Shown piece by piece: positions 15,267-23,998 of a stretch of 33,714 nucleotides of DNA. The number at the start of each line of letters is the position of its first letter. Within the stretch, counting starts at the first letter, position 1. Under the pieces are notes generated by a model. The model was not told where the DNA came from. It did not search any database and saw only the letters and a list, made by a program, of their open reading frames with translations. The translations under genes and the position numbers were made by a program. Origin of the DNA: CAMAUF01 sp046152925 (GTDB taxonomy: Bacteria; Chloroflexota; Dehalococcoidia; Tepidiformales; Tepidiformaceae). Location of the stretch: positions 1 to 33,714 of the forward strand of contig JBJXFX010000161.1 of NCBI GenBank assembly GCA_046152925.1, read 5' to 3'.

Positions 15267-16186
15267 GCACTGCCGCGACCACGGCGATGGGCGCGAGCCG
15301 CGCCGGTGCGCTGCTGGTGGCGATGCGGCCCTACCAGTGGCCGAAGAACCTGATCGTCTTCGCTGCGCTCCTCTTTTCCGCCGGGGAAGCCTGGACGATC
15401 GACGACCCCGGCGCCTGGTGGCCGCTGCTCTGGAAGAGCGCGGCGCTCTTCTGTTGTTGGTGCCTGGCTGCAAGCGCGACCTACCTGATCAACGACATCC
15501 GGGACCGCGAAGCCGACCAACTCCATCCGAGGAAGCGCTTTCGACCGCTCGCCGCCGGCGCGTTGTCGCCGGCGACGGCGTGGCCCGCCGCGATCGTGTT
15601 GCTCGCGGTGGCGCTGCCCTTGGCCCTCGCGATCGATTCCACGGCTGCGGGCATCTTGGCGGGCTACAGCGCGCTGATGGTCGCGTACTCGATTGGCCTC
15701 AAGCGGGTCGCCGTCCTCGACGTGCTCATCTTGTCGGCTGGCGTTGTCGCGCGGGCGGTGAGCGGCGCAGCGGGGATCGACGTCGAGATCAGCCCCTGGC
15801 TCTACATCTGTTCCAGCTTCGGGGCGTTCTTCTTCGCGAGCAGCAAGCGTTGGGCCGAGTTTCGGCAGCTTGGGCCAGATGCTGCGCTCCACCGCCCGTC
15901 GCTCGCCCAATACAACGGCGCGCTCCTGAACCAGATGACGGTGATTAGCGCGGGCGGTGCCTTGCTCGCCTACGCGCTCTACACGATCCAGTCGGAGCAC
16001 GTCCCCGCAAACGGCGCGATGGCGGCGACCATCCCGTTCGTCGCGTTTGCCGTCTTCCGGTACCTCCTGCTGCTGGATGGCCCGCGAAAGGGTGACGCGC
16101 CCGACCGCATCTTGTTCACGGACCTGCCGATCCTGATCGCGGTTGCCGGGTTTGGGGTGACGGCGGTCGCCGTCTTGCTTTCGTAG
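15263..16186 (+). CDS. UbiA-family prenyltransferase, decaprenyl-phosphate phosphoribosyltransferase-like
   Basis: This 307-residue integral membrane protein has about eight to nine hydrophobic helices. The N-terminal RPYQWPKNLIVFAALLFS and the first Asp-rich motif NDIRDREADQLHPRKRFRPLAAG match decaprenyl-phosphate phosphoribose synthase (Rv3806c-like). That enzyme attaches phosphoribose to a polyprenyl phosphate as the first step to decaprenyl-phospho-arabinose. Outside Actinobacteria the product is thought to feed other cell-surface glycans. ATG 15263 overlaps the preceding stop; a start seven codons earlier is less likely. A strong terminator follows 6 bases after the stop. Confidence 0.87.
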   Translation: MSTAATTAMGASRAGALLVAMRPYQWPKNLIVFAALLFSAGEAWTIDDPGAWWPLLWKSAALFCCWCLAASATYLINDIRDREADQLHPRKRFRPLAAGALSPATAWPAAIVLLAVALPLALAIDSTAAGILAGYSALMVAYSIGLKRVAVLDVLILSAGVVARAVSGAAGIDVEISPWLYICSSFGAFFFASSKRWAEFRQLGPDAALHRPSLAQYNGALLNQMTVISAGGALLAYALYTIQSEHVPANGAMAATIPFVAFAVFRYLLLLDGPRKGDAPDRILFTDLPILIAVAGFGVTAVAVLLS

Positions 16187-16192
16187 AAGCAA

Positions 16193-16222
16193 GAAAGGGC
16201 CGGAGTTCCCTCCGGCCCTTTC
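16193..16222. terminator. Bidirectional intrinsic terminator
   Basis: A 13-bp stem, gaaagggccggag (16193-16205) with ctccggccctttc (16210-16222), closes a 4-base loop. It sits between the convergent prenyltransferase and clpX genes. On the minus strand it is followed by a TTGCTTCT-type T-rich stretch, so it best serves clpX, but it can stop both. Confidence 0.85.
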
Positions 16223-16248
16223 GGGAGTACAGGACGCACGCGACGACG

Positions 16249-17565
16249 CTATGCCGGCTCGGAGCGGATCTCCACGGGCGCGTCGAAGTCGACCGATTGG
16301 CCGCCGCGGGTGAGCAAGAGCGGGCGCTGCTTGTTCGTGACGGTTTCCTGGCTGACGACGCACTTGCGGACATCGTCGCGGCCAGGGATCTCGTACATCA
16401 CGTCCATCAGGGTCTCTTCGAGGACGGTGCGGAGGCCGCGGGCGCCGGTCTTGTGTTTGACCGCCGCCTCAGCGATTGCGCGGAGGCCGTCGTCGGTGAA
16501 GACGAGCTCGACGCCGTCCATGCCGAAGTAGCGCTGGTATTGCTTGATAAGGGCGTTCTTCGGCTCGGTGAGGACCCGCACGAGGGCATCGACGTCGAGC
16601 GACTGGAGCCCGACGACCATCGGCAGTCGGCCGACGAATTCGGGGATCAGCCCGAATTCGAGGAGGTCGTCGTGGGTCACGTGTTGGAGAAGCTCGTCGA
16701 CGCGCTTGGAACCGCGGAAGCCGCGGTCGACGGTGAAGCCGATGCGGACGTGATCCCGGGTGAGGCGCTTCTCGATGATGCTATCGAGCCCTTCGAAAGC
16801 TCCGCCGCAGACGAACAGGATGTTCTGCGTGTTGATCTGCAGGAAGTCCTGGTGCGGGTGTTTTCGGCCGCCTTGTGGGGGGACGTTGGCCACGCAGCCT
16901 TCGATGATCTTAAGCAGTGCCTGTTGGACGCCTTCGCCCGAAACGTCGCGCGTGATGCTCGGGTTGTCGCTCTTGCGCGAGATCTTGTCGATCTCGTCGA
17001 TGTAGATGATCCCGCGCTCGGCCTTTTGGATGTCGAAGTCCGCCGCCTGGATGAGGTGGAGGAGGATGTTTTCGACGTCTTCGCCGACGTAGCCGGCTTC
17101 GGTGAGGGCGGTCGCATCGGCGACGGAGAAGGGGACATCCAGCAGTTTGGCGAGCGTCTTGGCCAGGTAGGTCTTGCCTGTGCCGGTGGGCCCGACGAGG
17201 AGGATGTTCGACTTTTCGAGCTCGATCTCGTCTTTGCCAACGGTTTGGCCGATGCGCTTGTAGTGGTTGTAGACGGCGACGGCGAGGACCTTCTTGGCCT
17301 GCTCCTGCCCCACCACGTATTCGTTCAGGTGTTCGTAGATGAACTTGGGTGGCGGGACGCGCTGGCCCTGTTGGATGCCGCCTTTACCTGGGGCGGCGGC
17401 GGCATGTGGGTTGGCCTCTTCGTCGATGATCTCACGGCAGAGGTCGACGCACTCGTCGCAGATGTAGACAGCCCCAGGGCCGGCGATGAGACGGCGGACC
17501 TGATCCTGGTTTTTCCCACAGAACGAACAATGATACTGGACGCGGTTGGTGCGATTCCCTGCCAA
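16249..17565 (-). CDS. clpX: ATP-dependent Clp protease ATP-binding subunit ClpX
   Basis: ClpX is the hexameric AAA+ unfoldase that feeds substrates into ClpP. The 438-residue product has an N-terminal zinc domain with Cys13, Cys16, Cys36 and Cys39. It also has Walker A GPTGTGKT, Walker B IIYIDEIDKI, and the CGGAFEGLD segment. The IGF loop that docks to ClpP appears in the RIGFTVDRG stretch. It lies 15 bases after the clpP stop, as third gene of tig-clpP-clpX, and ends before a strong terminator. Confidence 0.97.
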   Translation of the reverse strand: MAGNRTNRVQYHCSFCGKNQDQVRRLIAGPGAVYICDECVDLCREIIDEEANPHAAAAPGKGGIQQGQRVPPPKFIYEHLNEYVVGQEQAKKVLAVAVYNHYKRIGQTVGKDEIELEKSNILLVGPTGTGKTYLAKTLAKLLDVPFSVADATALTEAGYVGEDVENILLHLIQAADFDIQKAERGIIYIDEIDKISRKSDNPSITRDVSGEGVQQALLKIIEGCVANVPPQGGRKHPHQDFLQINTQNILFVCGGAFEGLDSIIEKRLTRDHVRIGFTVDRGFRGSKRVDELLQHVTHDDLLEFGLIPEFVGRLPMVVGLQSLDVDALVRVLTEPKNALIKQYQRYFGMDGVELVFTDDGLRAIAEAAVKHKTGARGLRTVLEETLMDVMYEIPGRDDVRKCVVSQETVTNKQRPLLLTRGGQSVDFDAPVEIRSEPA

Positions 17566-17580
17566 AGCCGCCCTCCGGGG

Positions 17581-18213
17581 TTAATTCTTCTTTGCGTCTT
17601 CGGGTCGAGCGAGGAGCTCGTCGACGAAGCCGTATTCCTTGGCGCCCTGGGCATCCAAGTAGAAGTCGCGGTCGAAATCCTGGCTGATTCGATCAACGGT
17701 CTGACCCGTGTGAGTCGCGATGATATTCCGGAGGAGGTCGTTCGTCCGGAGGATCTCTTTCGCCGCGATTTCAATATCGGACGCTTGGCCCCGCGCACCA
17801 CCCAGCGCTTGGTGCATATGCACAGTTGCGTTGGGCAAGGCGTAGCGCTTGCCCTTCGCCCCCGCGCAGAGCAGCACCGTGCCCATCGAGGCGGTCTGCC
17901 CGACGGCGATCGTCGAGACATCCGGCTGGATGAGCTGCATCGTGTCGTAGATCGCGAGGCCGGCGGTGACGACGCCGCCCGGCGAGTGGATGTACATGCT
18001 GATGTCGCGCTCCGGGTCCTCCCGCTGGAGGAAGAGGAGTTGGGCGACAATCAGGTTCGCGATCTGGTCGTCGATCGGCGTGCCGAGGAAGACGATGCGC
18101 TCTTTGAGGAGCAGCGAGAAGATGTCGAAGGCTCGCTCCGAGCGTGGCCCTGACTCGATCACGGTCGGGATCACCGCCTGGACAAGCGGGTGGACAGCCT
18201 GGGTTACGGTCAT
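17581..18213 (-). CDS. clpP: ATP-dependent Clp protease proteolytic subunit ClpP
   Basis: This 210-residue serine peptidase forms the double-heptameric chamber that works with ClpX. The catalytic triad is Ser109 (TASMG), His134 (HMHQ) and Asp181 (DRDF). The substrate-groove YIHSPGG is at 74-80. ATG 18213 overlaps the tig stop as ATGA, so translation is coupled. His134 is followed by Gln-Ala rather than the common Gln-Pro, a conservative difference. There is no sign of a second clpP copy in the window. Confidence 0.97.
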   Translation of the reverse strand: MTVTQAVHPLVQAVIPTVIESGPRSERAFDIFSLLLKERIVFLGTPIDDQIANLIVAQLLFLQREDPERDISMYIHSPGGVVTAGLAIYDTMQLIQPDVSTIAVGQTASMGTVLLCAGAKGKRYALPNATVHMHQALGGARGQASDIEIAAKEILRTNDLLRNIIATHTGQTVDRISQDFDRDFYLDAQGAKEYGFVDELLARPEDAKKN

Positions 18214-19550
18214 TCCGACGCCTCCTGCGGTGCGGGAGCGGCTTCAGCATCGCCGGACGCTACGGGGGCGAGCTCTGGGGCTTCGCCGCGCGCGATGGCG
18301 AGCAGCCGTTCAACGGTCCGTTCACTGATCAGATTGTTGCGGATGTTGGCGACGCTGTCAGCGGTGCGGAGGACCTGGCGGAAACGCTCGGCGTCTTCGC
18401 CCATGCTGGACGCGAGGCGGTCGATCTCCGCGAGCACGTCGTCGGCCGTGGCATCGATTTGCTCGGCTTCCGAGAGCTTGAAGAGCGCGAGCGAGCGCTT
18501 CACCCGGAGCTCTGCCGTGTCGCGGAATCCCGCGCGAAATTCATCTTGGCTGCGGCCGACGCGCTGCAAGTACGTGAGGTACTGCTTTTGGTCGCCGCCG
18601 ACGGCGTCGCGGAGCAGGTGGTCGATTTCGCGGTCGATTAGGAGCGCTGGGAAGTCCAGCGTCGCACCAGCGACGAGGGCATCGACGGCCTTATCGCGAA
18701 GCTCCTGCACGGCCTGGTTGTCGAACCCGGTCTGAAGGTTTTCGCGGACCCGGCTGCGCAGCTCGTCGATGGTGTTGAACTCTTCGGAGACGGTCTTGGC
18801 GAAGTCGTCGTCTTCATCGGGCAGGATCTCTTGGCGCACCTGCTTCATCGTGATCGTGAACTTCACGGGCTTGCCGCGGAGGGCGTCTGAGCGATAGTCC
18901 TCGGGGAAGGTAATCGTCACCTCTTTGGTTTCGCCGGACGAGAGGCCGTTGAACTCCTCAATGAGGCCTTCGACGATCAGCATCGCGCCTTCGCGGAGTT
19001 GGAACTCGCCGTCTACCTGGTCCAGGAGGACCTCGTCGCCGTCTTCCGCCTTCAGGTCGGCGGTGACGAGATCGTTCGGGATGGCGGCGCGCTCAACGGG
19101 CTCGAGGATCGCCTGGCGACGCCGGACCTCCAGCAATTGCTCGGCGATCATCTCGTCGGTGACTTGCTTGGTCTCGGCTTCGGCGCGGATGGCGCGGTAG
19201 TCGCCGAGGTCGACCGTGGGCCGCACAGGGACGACGAACTTGAGGCGGACCGGGTCGAGGTCGATCTTGTCCAAGGCGGGGCGGTCGATGGCGTCGACCG
19301 TTTGGTCCTTGAGGGCCTCTTCGTAGACTTCGGGGACGAGCGTGTCGAGCGCTTCGCCCATGATCCGGTCGCGGCCGAGCGCTTGCTCGATCATCCGGCG
19401 TGGGGCCTTGCCCGGGCGGAAGCCGGGGACGCGTGTGCGAGGCGCGAGCTTGCGGTACGCGGCTTCGAACGCCTTGTCGACGCGCTCTTGTTCAACTTCG
19501 ATGTCAATCTGGACGCGGCTTTCGGGAAGCCGCTCAAGGGTAACGTTCAC
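18210..19550 (-). CDS. tig: Trigger factor (ribosome-associated chaperone and prolyl isomerase)
   Basis: Trigger factor binds nascent chains at the ribosome exit. The 446-residue product has the ribosome-binding signature PGFRPGKAPR (GFRxGKxP) in the N-terminal domain. An FKBP-like region follows around residues 150-240, and then the long helical C-terminal arms. The last 20 residues are Ala/Glu/Pro-rich. The start is GTG 19550, giving (M)NVTLERLPESRV, the normal family start. It heads tig-clpP-clpX, behind a TATACT promoter. Confidence 0.95.
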   Translation of the reverse strand: MNVTLERLPESRVQIDIEVEQERVDKAFEAAYRKLAPRTRVPGFRPGKAPRRMIEQALGRDRIMGEALDTLVPEVYEEALKDQTVDAIDRPALDKIDLDPVRLKFVVPVRPTVDLGDYRAIRAEAETKQVTDEMIAEQLLEVRRRQAILEPVERAAIPNDLVTADLKAEDGDEVLLDQVDGEFQLREGAMLIVEGLIEEFNGLSSGETKEVTITFPEDYRSDALRGKPVKFTITMKQVRQEILPDEDDDFAKTVSEEFNTIDELRSRVRENLQTGFDNQAVQELRDKAVDALVAGATLDFPALLIDREIDHLLRDAVGGDQKQYLTYLQRVGRSQDEFRAGFRDTAELRVKRSLALFKLSEAEQIDATADDVLAEIDRLASSMGEDAERFRQVLRTADSVANIRNNLISERTVERLLAIARGEAPELAPVASGDAEAAPAPQEASE

Positions 19551-19575
19551 CAGGTGGTCTTGCCCTCCGTTGTTG

Positions 19576-19581
19576 AGTATA
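19576..19581 (-). promoter_or_regulatory. Predicted -10 box TATACT of the tig-clpP-clpX operon
   Basis: TATACT lies 25 bases before GTG 19550, with GGAGGG in the leader. This one has a real 5' untranslated region. The 80-base gap to the ABC permease gene holds nothing else recognisable. Confidence 0.6.
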
Positions 19582-19630
19582 TCAGAGCGCTGGTTGAGCG
19601 GCCGTTGGGTTCAGGATGGTTGCGGGCGAG

Positions 19631-20620
19631 TTACCGGCGCACCGTACGTGGTTCCAGGATGTCGACCAGTGCGTCCCCGAGCAAGTTCCAGGCCAGGTAG
19701 AACAGGATGACCGGGACGGCCGCTCCAAGCAGCAGCCAGGGGTAGTCCTGGAAGGTCCGCGGCCCGGCGCCGTCGGCGATCATCGTACCGAAGCTGGCCG
19801 CGGGCTCGTCGATCCCGAGCCCGAGGAAGCTGAGGCCGACCTCGGTCATCGCGATCGCGCCCATGCTCGCCGAGACGCCAACCCAGAAGAGGGGCATCAC
19901 GCCCGGGAGCAAGTGCCGGAAGACGACACGCTTCGTGGAGGCGCCGATCGACTCGGCGGCTTCGATATAGGCGCGCTCGCGGAGCGCCAGCGCCTGCGCC
20001 CGGACGATCCGCGCGCTCCCCACCCAGGAGAACGGCACCGTGGCCCCCGCAAGGACAAGGAATTGGAGGATTTGCCTCGCTTCCGTGATCGAGAGGAAGG
20101 TCGCGTCCGAAAGGTCGAAGGCGGCATCGAGGATCCGCTGCCGGAATGCGGCCGCGATTGCGAGGATGAGGATCAGCGTCGGGATGCCCGAGAGCACCTC
20201 GCCGACCCGCATGACCGCAGTGTCGATCCAGCCCCCGCGGTAGCCGGCGAGCAGGCCGAGCCCGAGGCCGATGATGATGCCGCCCGTCGCGGTGACCACG
20301 AGCGTGAACAACACGGTCGTGCGGGCGGCATAGAGGACGCGCGAGAAGCGGTCGCGCCCGAGCCGGTCGGTGCCGAGCAGGTGGTCGGCCGATGGACTCG
20401 CAAGGCGCGACTCCACCGTCAACTTGGCTGGCTGTTCGTTGTACCCGTAGGGGGCGATCAGCGGCGCGAGGATGCCGCCGAGGTAGAAGATCGTGATGTA
20501 GACGAGCGCGATGGTCGCGACCTTCTTCCGAAGGATGGCGCGGAGGATGCCGAAGCGCTCGGGCTCGCGGAGCGTCGCACCAGGGGCCTGGAGGTCGTCG
20601 ATCGCTGCGGCCTGTGTCAT
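19631..20620 (-). CDS. Peptide/nickel-type ABC transporter permease (DppC-like)
   Basis: This 329-residue inner-membrane permease has about six hydrophobic segments, an N-terminal cytoplasmic tail, and the EAA loop EAAESIGASTKRVVFRHLLPGVMP, which contacts the ATPases. EVGLSFLGLGIDEPAASFGTMI is the usual DppC/OppC C-terminal signature. Its ATG overlaps the DppB-like stop as ATGA. It is the last gene of the binding-protein/permease unit, and tig follows on the same strand with its own promoter. Substrates (di/oligopeptide, nickel or others) are not determined. Confidence 0.92.
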   Translation of the reverse strand: MTQAAAIDDLQAPGATLREPERFGILRAILRKKVATIALVYITIFYLGGILAPLIAPYGYNEQPAKLTVESRLASPSADHLLGTDRLGRDRFSRVLYAARTTVLFTLVVTATGGIIIGLGLGLLAGYRGGWIDTAVMRVGEVLSGIPTLILILAIAAAFRQRILDAAFDLSDATFLSITEARQILQFLVLAGATVPFSWVGSARIVRAQALALRERAYIEAAESIGASTKRVVFRHLLPGVMPLFWVGVSASMGAIAMTEVGLSFLGLGIDEPAASFGTMIADGAGPRTFQDYPWLLLGAAVPVILFYLAWNLLGDALVDILEPRTVRR

Positions 20621-21570
20621 CCGCGGGCCGTCCCGACGCGGACGCGGGGGTCGATGAACCCGTAGATCAGGTCAATCAGCAGGTTCGCGAGGACAAAGAG
20701 GGTCGAGCCAAAGAGGACGAGCACGAGGATGACGTCGTAGTCCGGCGTGGTGGCCGCGGCGAAGGTCTCCTGGCCGAGTCCGGGGATGCCAAACGCCTGC
20801 TCGACGAAGAGGGAGCCCGCGAAGAGGCCGGGGATCGAGAGCCCGATCACCGTCACGAGCGGGATCAGTGCGTTGCGCATGATGTGGGTGAACACGACGG
20901 TCGTTTCTTTGAGGCCCTTCGCCCTGGCGGTGCGAACGTAATCCTCGTTGATCACGCCGATTACTGAGGCGCGCATGAAGCGGGCCACGCCGGCCACGCC
21001 GGGAAGCGACATGATCAAGATCGGCAGGATGGCGTTCTTGCTATAGACGCCGTCCCAGCCCGCCCCGACGAGGTCGAACTTGAGGGCAAAGAGCCAGAGC
21101 AGCATGGGCGCGATCACGAAGGTCGGGATCGCGTCGATGATCAGCCAGAACCCGATGATCAGCGGGTCGAGGAACGTCCCCCGGGCGAGAGCTGCATAAA
21201 GCCCGATGGGGATGCCGAGCCCGAGGGTGATCAGCAGGGCGTAGATGTTGAGCTGCATCGAGATCTGCATCTTCGGGATGATGATCTCGCCGAGGGTGAA
21301 GTCCTGGTGCCGGACCGAGATGCCAGGGTTCCCGGTGAACAGGTTCTTCATGTATTTGTAGTATTGGATGTGGATCGGTTCGTCGTAGCCGTACTTTGCC
21401 CGGAGCCGGGCCGCCTGATCCTCGGTGTAGAAGTTCTTGCCGAGGATGGCGTCGACGGGGTCGCCGGGGGCGAGTCTCAAGACATAAAACACGATCACCG
21501 AGATGACGAAGAGCACCGGGATGGCCCAGAGTAGCCGCCGAAGCGTATAGCCAAGGAGCCCGGTGCTCAT
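20617..21570 (-). CDS. Peptide/nickel-type ABC transporter permease (DppB-like)
   Basis: This 317-residue permease has the family N-terminus (GYTLRRLLWAIPVLFVISVI), a GDP motif (LAPGDPVDAI), the EAA-type loop VRTARAKGLKETTVVFTHIMRNALIP and a closing VEQAFGIPGLGQ. It forms the membrane channel with the DppC-like protein. The gene starts 4 bases after the binding-protein stop and overlaps the next permease by 4 bases, so the three genes form one operon. Confidence 0.93.
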   Translation of the reverse strand: MSTGLLGYTLRRLLWAIPVLFVISVIVFYVLRLAPGDPVDAILGKNFYTEDQAARLRAKYGYDEPIHIQYYKYMKNLFTGNPGISVRHQDFTLGEIIIPKMQISMQLNIYALLITLGLGIPIGLYAALARGTFLDPLIIGFWLIIDAIPTFVIAPMLLWLFALKFDLVGAGWDGVYSKNAILPILIMSLPGVAGVARFMRASVIGVINEDYVRTARAKGLKETTVVFTHIMRNALIPLVTVIGLSIPGLFAGSLFVEQAFGIPGLGQETFAAATTPDYDVILVLVLFGSTLFVLANLLIDLIYGFIDPRVRVGTARG

Positions 21571-21574
21571 CTGC

Positions 21575-23248
21575 CTACTTCGCGTTCGGGTCGATTTCGA
21601 CCTTGCCGTATTTCGGGATGGTCATCGGCGCCTTCGGGTAGTTTTTCACGCAGGGCTTTACCAGGAGGTGGTTCACGGACCAGAAGGTGGGGATGACGGC
21701 CGCGTCGTCGACGATGATCTGTTCCGCCTGGTTGTAGAGGGCGAAGCGCTTGGTTTGGTCGCGCTCGGCCCGTGCTTGGGCGAGGAGCTGGTCGACCTGA
21801 GCGTTCTTGTACTTGGTGTAGTTCAGCGGGCTATCGCTGGCGAAGAGCTTGCCGAGGAAGTTCTCGGGGTCCGGGTAGTCGGCCGACCAGCCGTCGCTCA
21901 GCATCTGGAGCGTCCCCTTCCGCTGCTCACGAAGGAGCGCGGAGCTTTCGATGGCTTGGAGTTCGACGGATACCCCAAGCACCTTCTGCCAGCCGTCCTG
22001 GAGCGCGATGAGGATGTCGGGGGAGTTCCCGCCGGTGCCACCGTAGTTGAGGATCACGCGCGGCATGTTGTCTTTGTACTTGGACTCGGAGAGGAGTTGC
22101 TTCGCCTTATCCGGGTCGAATTTGTAGGAGGTGACGGACTCCTTATAGCCCGGCATCTCGGGCGGCAGGAAGCCATCGGCGACGCGCACGCGGTTGAACA
22201 AAAGCACGTTGTTGATGTTGTCGCGGTCGATCGCCATCGCGAATGCCTGGCGGACTTTCGGGTCGTCGAACGGGGCCTTCTGTGGGTTGAGCGTCAGGTA
22301 GAACGTGGCGATTTCCGGGACGGGGACATACTCCTTGGAGAGCGCACTCTTCCCGGCCTGGACATCCTCAAGATCCTGACTCGGCACGAAGCCGATGTGG
22401 ATCTCGTCGTTCTGGTAGCGCGTGACGATCGAGCCGCCGCTCAACTCAAAGACGATCTCGTCGAGCTTGGGCGCGCCGAGGTGGTACCGGTCGTTCCGGA
22501 TGAGCCGGATCTGTTCGGCCGGCTTGAACTCTGCGAGCCGGAAGGGGCCGGTGCCGTTCGGCCGGCGCGTCCAGTTGCGCGGGTCCTTCTCGACCTGGTC
22601 CTTGTCGACCACATAGGCCACGGGATAGGCGAGCTCGGAGAGGAAGTACGACTCCGGCTCGACCAACTGGATCTGGATAGTCGTGGAGTCGACGACTTTG
22701 ACGCCGGCGACTTCCTTGGTTCTGCCGTCGAACTTGTCTTTGACGCCGACGACGGAGCCGAGGTAGGCGCGGACGGTGGGAGAGGCGTTGGCCGGGTCGG
22801 CCGCGCGCTCGATGCTGTACTTGAAGTCTTCGGCGGTGACGCGCCGCCCGTTGTGGAAGACGAGGTTGTCGCGAAGCTTGAAGGTGTAGGTCTTGCCGTC
22901 GGCGGAGATTTCCCAGCTCTTCGCGAGGTCAGGTTGCGGCTTGAGGTCCAGGTCCAGCGTCACGAGGCCGCCGAAGATCTCGACGACGTACTCACTGGTC
23001 GATACGTCTCCCACCTGGATGGGGTCGAGCACCGTCTGTGGCTCGTCGCCTGGGACGATTAAGGTGTTGCCGGAGCAGATGCCCGAGACCTGGCCAGAGC
23101 TGGTCGGTCGCGGGGTCCGATCCCCGGAAGCTGGTGTTGTGTCCTTGTCGTCGCCACCAGAGAGGGCGATAAAGACAAAGACGACACCGACAATGACAAT
23201 AAGGAAAGCGACGAAGCCCATCATAAGGGCTAGCGTCCGGTTCGACAT
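21575..23248 (-). CDS. ABC transporter substrate-binding protein, family 5 (peptide type)
   Basis: This 557-residue family-5 solute-binding protein has a cytoplasmic start, a strong hydrophobic segment at about 7-29 and a Ser/Thr/Pro-rich spacer. No lipobox cysteine is seen, so it is probably tethered by an uncleaved N-terminal helix. The family core includes SWEISADGKTYTFKLRDNLVFHNGRRVTAEDFKYSIER and VRQAFAMAIDRDNI. It delivers substrate to the two permeases encoded immediately downstream. A -10-like TACTCT at 23282-23277 gives a leader of about 22-25 bases with a GGGGGA ribosome site. Confidence 0.94.
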   Translation of the reverse strand: MSNRTLALMMGFVAFLIVIVGVVFVFIALSGGDDKDTTPASGDRTPRPTSSGQVSGICSGNTLIVPGDEPQTVLDPIQVGDVSTSEYVVEIFGGLVTLDLDLKPQPDLAKSWEISADGKTYTFKLRDNLVFHNGRRVTAEDFKYSIERAADPANASPTVRAYLGSVVGVKDKFDGRTKEVAGVKVVDSTTIQIQLVEPESYFLSELAYPVAYVVDKDQVEKDPRNWTRRPNGTGPFRLAEFKPAEQIRLIRNDRYHLGAPKLDEIVFELSGGSIVTRYQNDEIHIGFVPSQDLEDVQAGKSALSKEYVPVPEIATFYLTLNPQKAPFDDPKVRQAFAMAIDRDNINNVLLFNRVRVADGFLPPEMPGYKESVTSYKFDPDKAKQLLSESKYKDNMPRVILNYGGTGGNSPDILIALQDGWQKVLGVSVELQAIESSALLREQRKGTLQMLSDGWSADYPDPENFLGKLFASDSPLNYTKYKNAQVDQLLAQARAERDQTKRFALYNQAEQIIVDDAAVIPTFWSVNHLLVKPCVKNYPKAPMTIPKYGKVEIDPNAK

Positions 23249-23353
23249 CTGGATCCCCCGCCGCCGGATTTCGCTAAGAGTACGACAGGCCTGGGTGGCG
23301 CGGTCGGCTCTTCCGTCTCGTCCGTGAAGGCGACGGAAAGATACACGGGATCT

Positions 23354-23941
23354 TCATGCGGCGGAATGAGTGCGGGCCCCGAAGCCCCGGACCACCATCG
23401 CGATCAGTTGTGTGGCTTCGGATTCGCTGAGTGCAGGGGTCATCGTCGCGGCTCGATAGAGCGGCATCGCAAACAAGATCTCTCCGGCGCGGTGGAGGTC
23501 CGTATCTGGCGGCAGTTCGGCACGCGTGACGGCGCGCCCCAGCGCTCCATCCACGACCGCGCGGGCGGCACCCATGTAGTCGTTAAGGACGGCGGCAAGC
23601 CCCTCATCGAAGGCTGCCGCTGCGCGCAGCTGGGCGAGGATGACGGTTGGGTCGTGCCCGCCGGCGATGCAGCGGAAGTGCCGGTGGACCGCCATCAGGT
23701 CCCCGAGGAGCGTGCCGGTATCCACATCATCCATAGGTTGGGCAAACTCGCGGAAGACGTCGTAGAGCAGCTCTTCTTTCGAGCTCCAGCGAGAGTAGAC
23801 CGACGCCTTGCTGGCGCGGGCACGCGCAGCGACCCGGTCTATGGACACTCCCGCGATGCCGCAGAGAGCGAGTTCGTCCAGAGCCGCCTGGCAGATGCGC
23901 CCGGCCAGGGCGGGGTCAATGGGACGTCCGCGCCGACTCAT
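23354..23941 (-). CDS. TetR-family transcriptional regulator
   Basis: This 195-residue protein has an N-terminal TetR helix-turn-helix (about 6-55), recognisable by ICQAALDELALCGIAGVSIDRVAARARASKASVYSRWSSKEEL. The C-terminal ligand/dimer domain is unassigned. ATG 23941 (MSRRGRPIDP) gives a normal short N-terminus; six more codons are possible but would cross the promoter box. It lies between the peptide transporter and aspS, all on the same strand, and could regulate itself or the transporter. No operator was recognised. Confidence 0.88.
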   Translation of the reverse strand: MSRRGRPIDPALAGRICQAALDELALCGIAGVSIDRVAARARASKASVYSRWSSKEELLYDVFREFAQPMDDVDTGTLLGDLMAVHRHFRCIAGGHDPTVILAQLRAAAAFDEGLAAVLNDYMGAARAVVDGALGRAVTRAELPPDTDLHRAGEILFAMPLYRAATMTPALSESEATQLIAMVVRGFGARTHSAA

Positions 23942-23948
23942 GGGCCGC

Positions 23949-23954
23949 AGCATA
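23949..23954 (-). promoter_or_regulatory. Predicted -10 box TATGCT of the TetR gene, leaderless
   Basis: TATGCT is followed by 7 bases and ATG 23941. A weak -35 (TTGGAG) sits 18 bases upstream on the minus strand. Confidence 0.5.
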
Positions 23955-23998
23955 CGCACCGTTGTCGGCCTGCTCCAATTTGCACCCGCGCCAGACGT

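Noticed and set aside
16193..16222. Hairpin as a regulatory RNA
   Set aside because: Its position between convergent stops, 4-base loop and adjacent T-rich run are fully explained as a bidirectional terminator.
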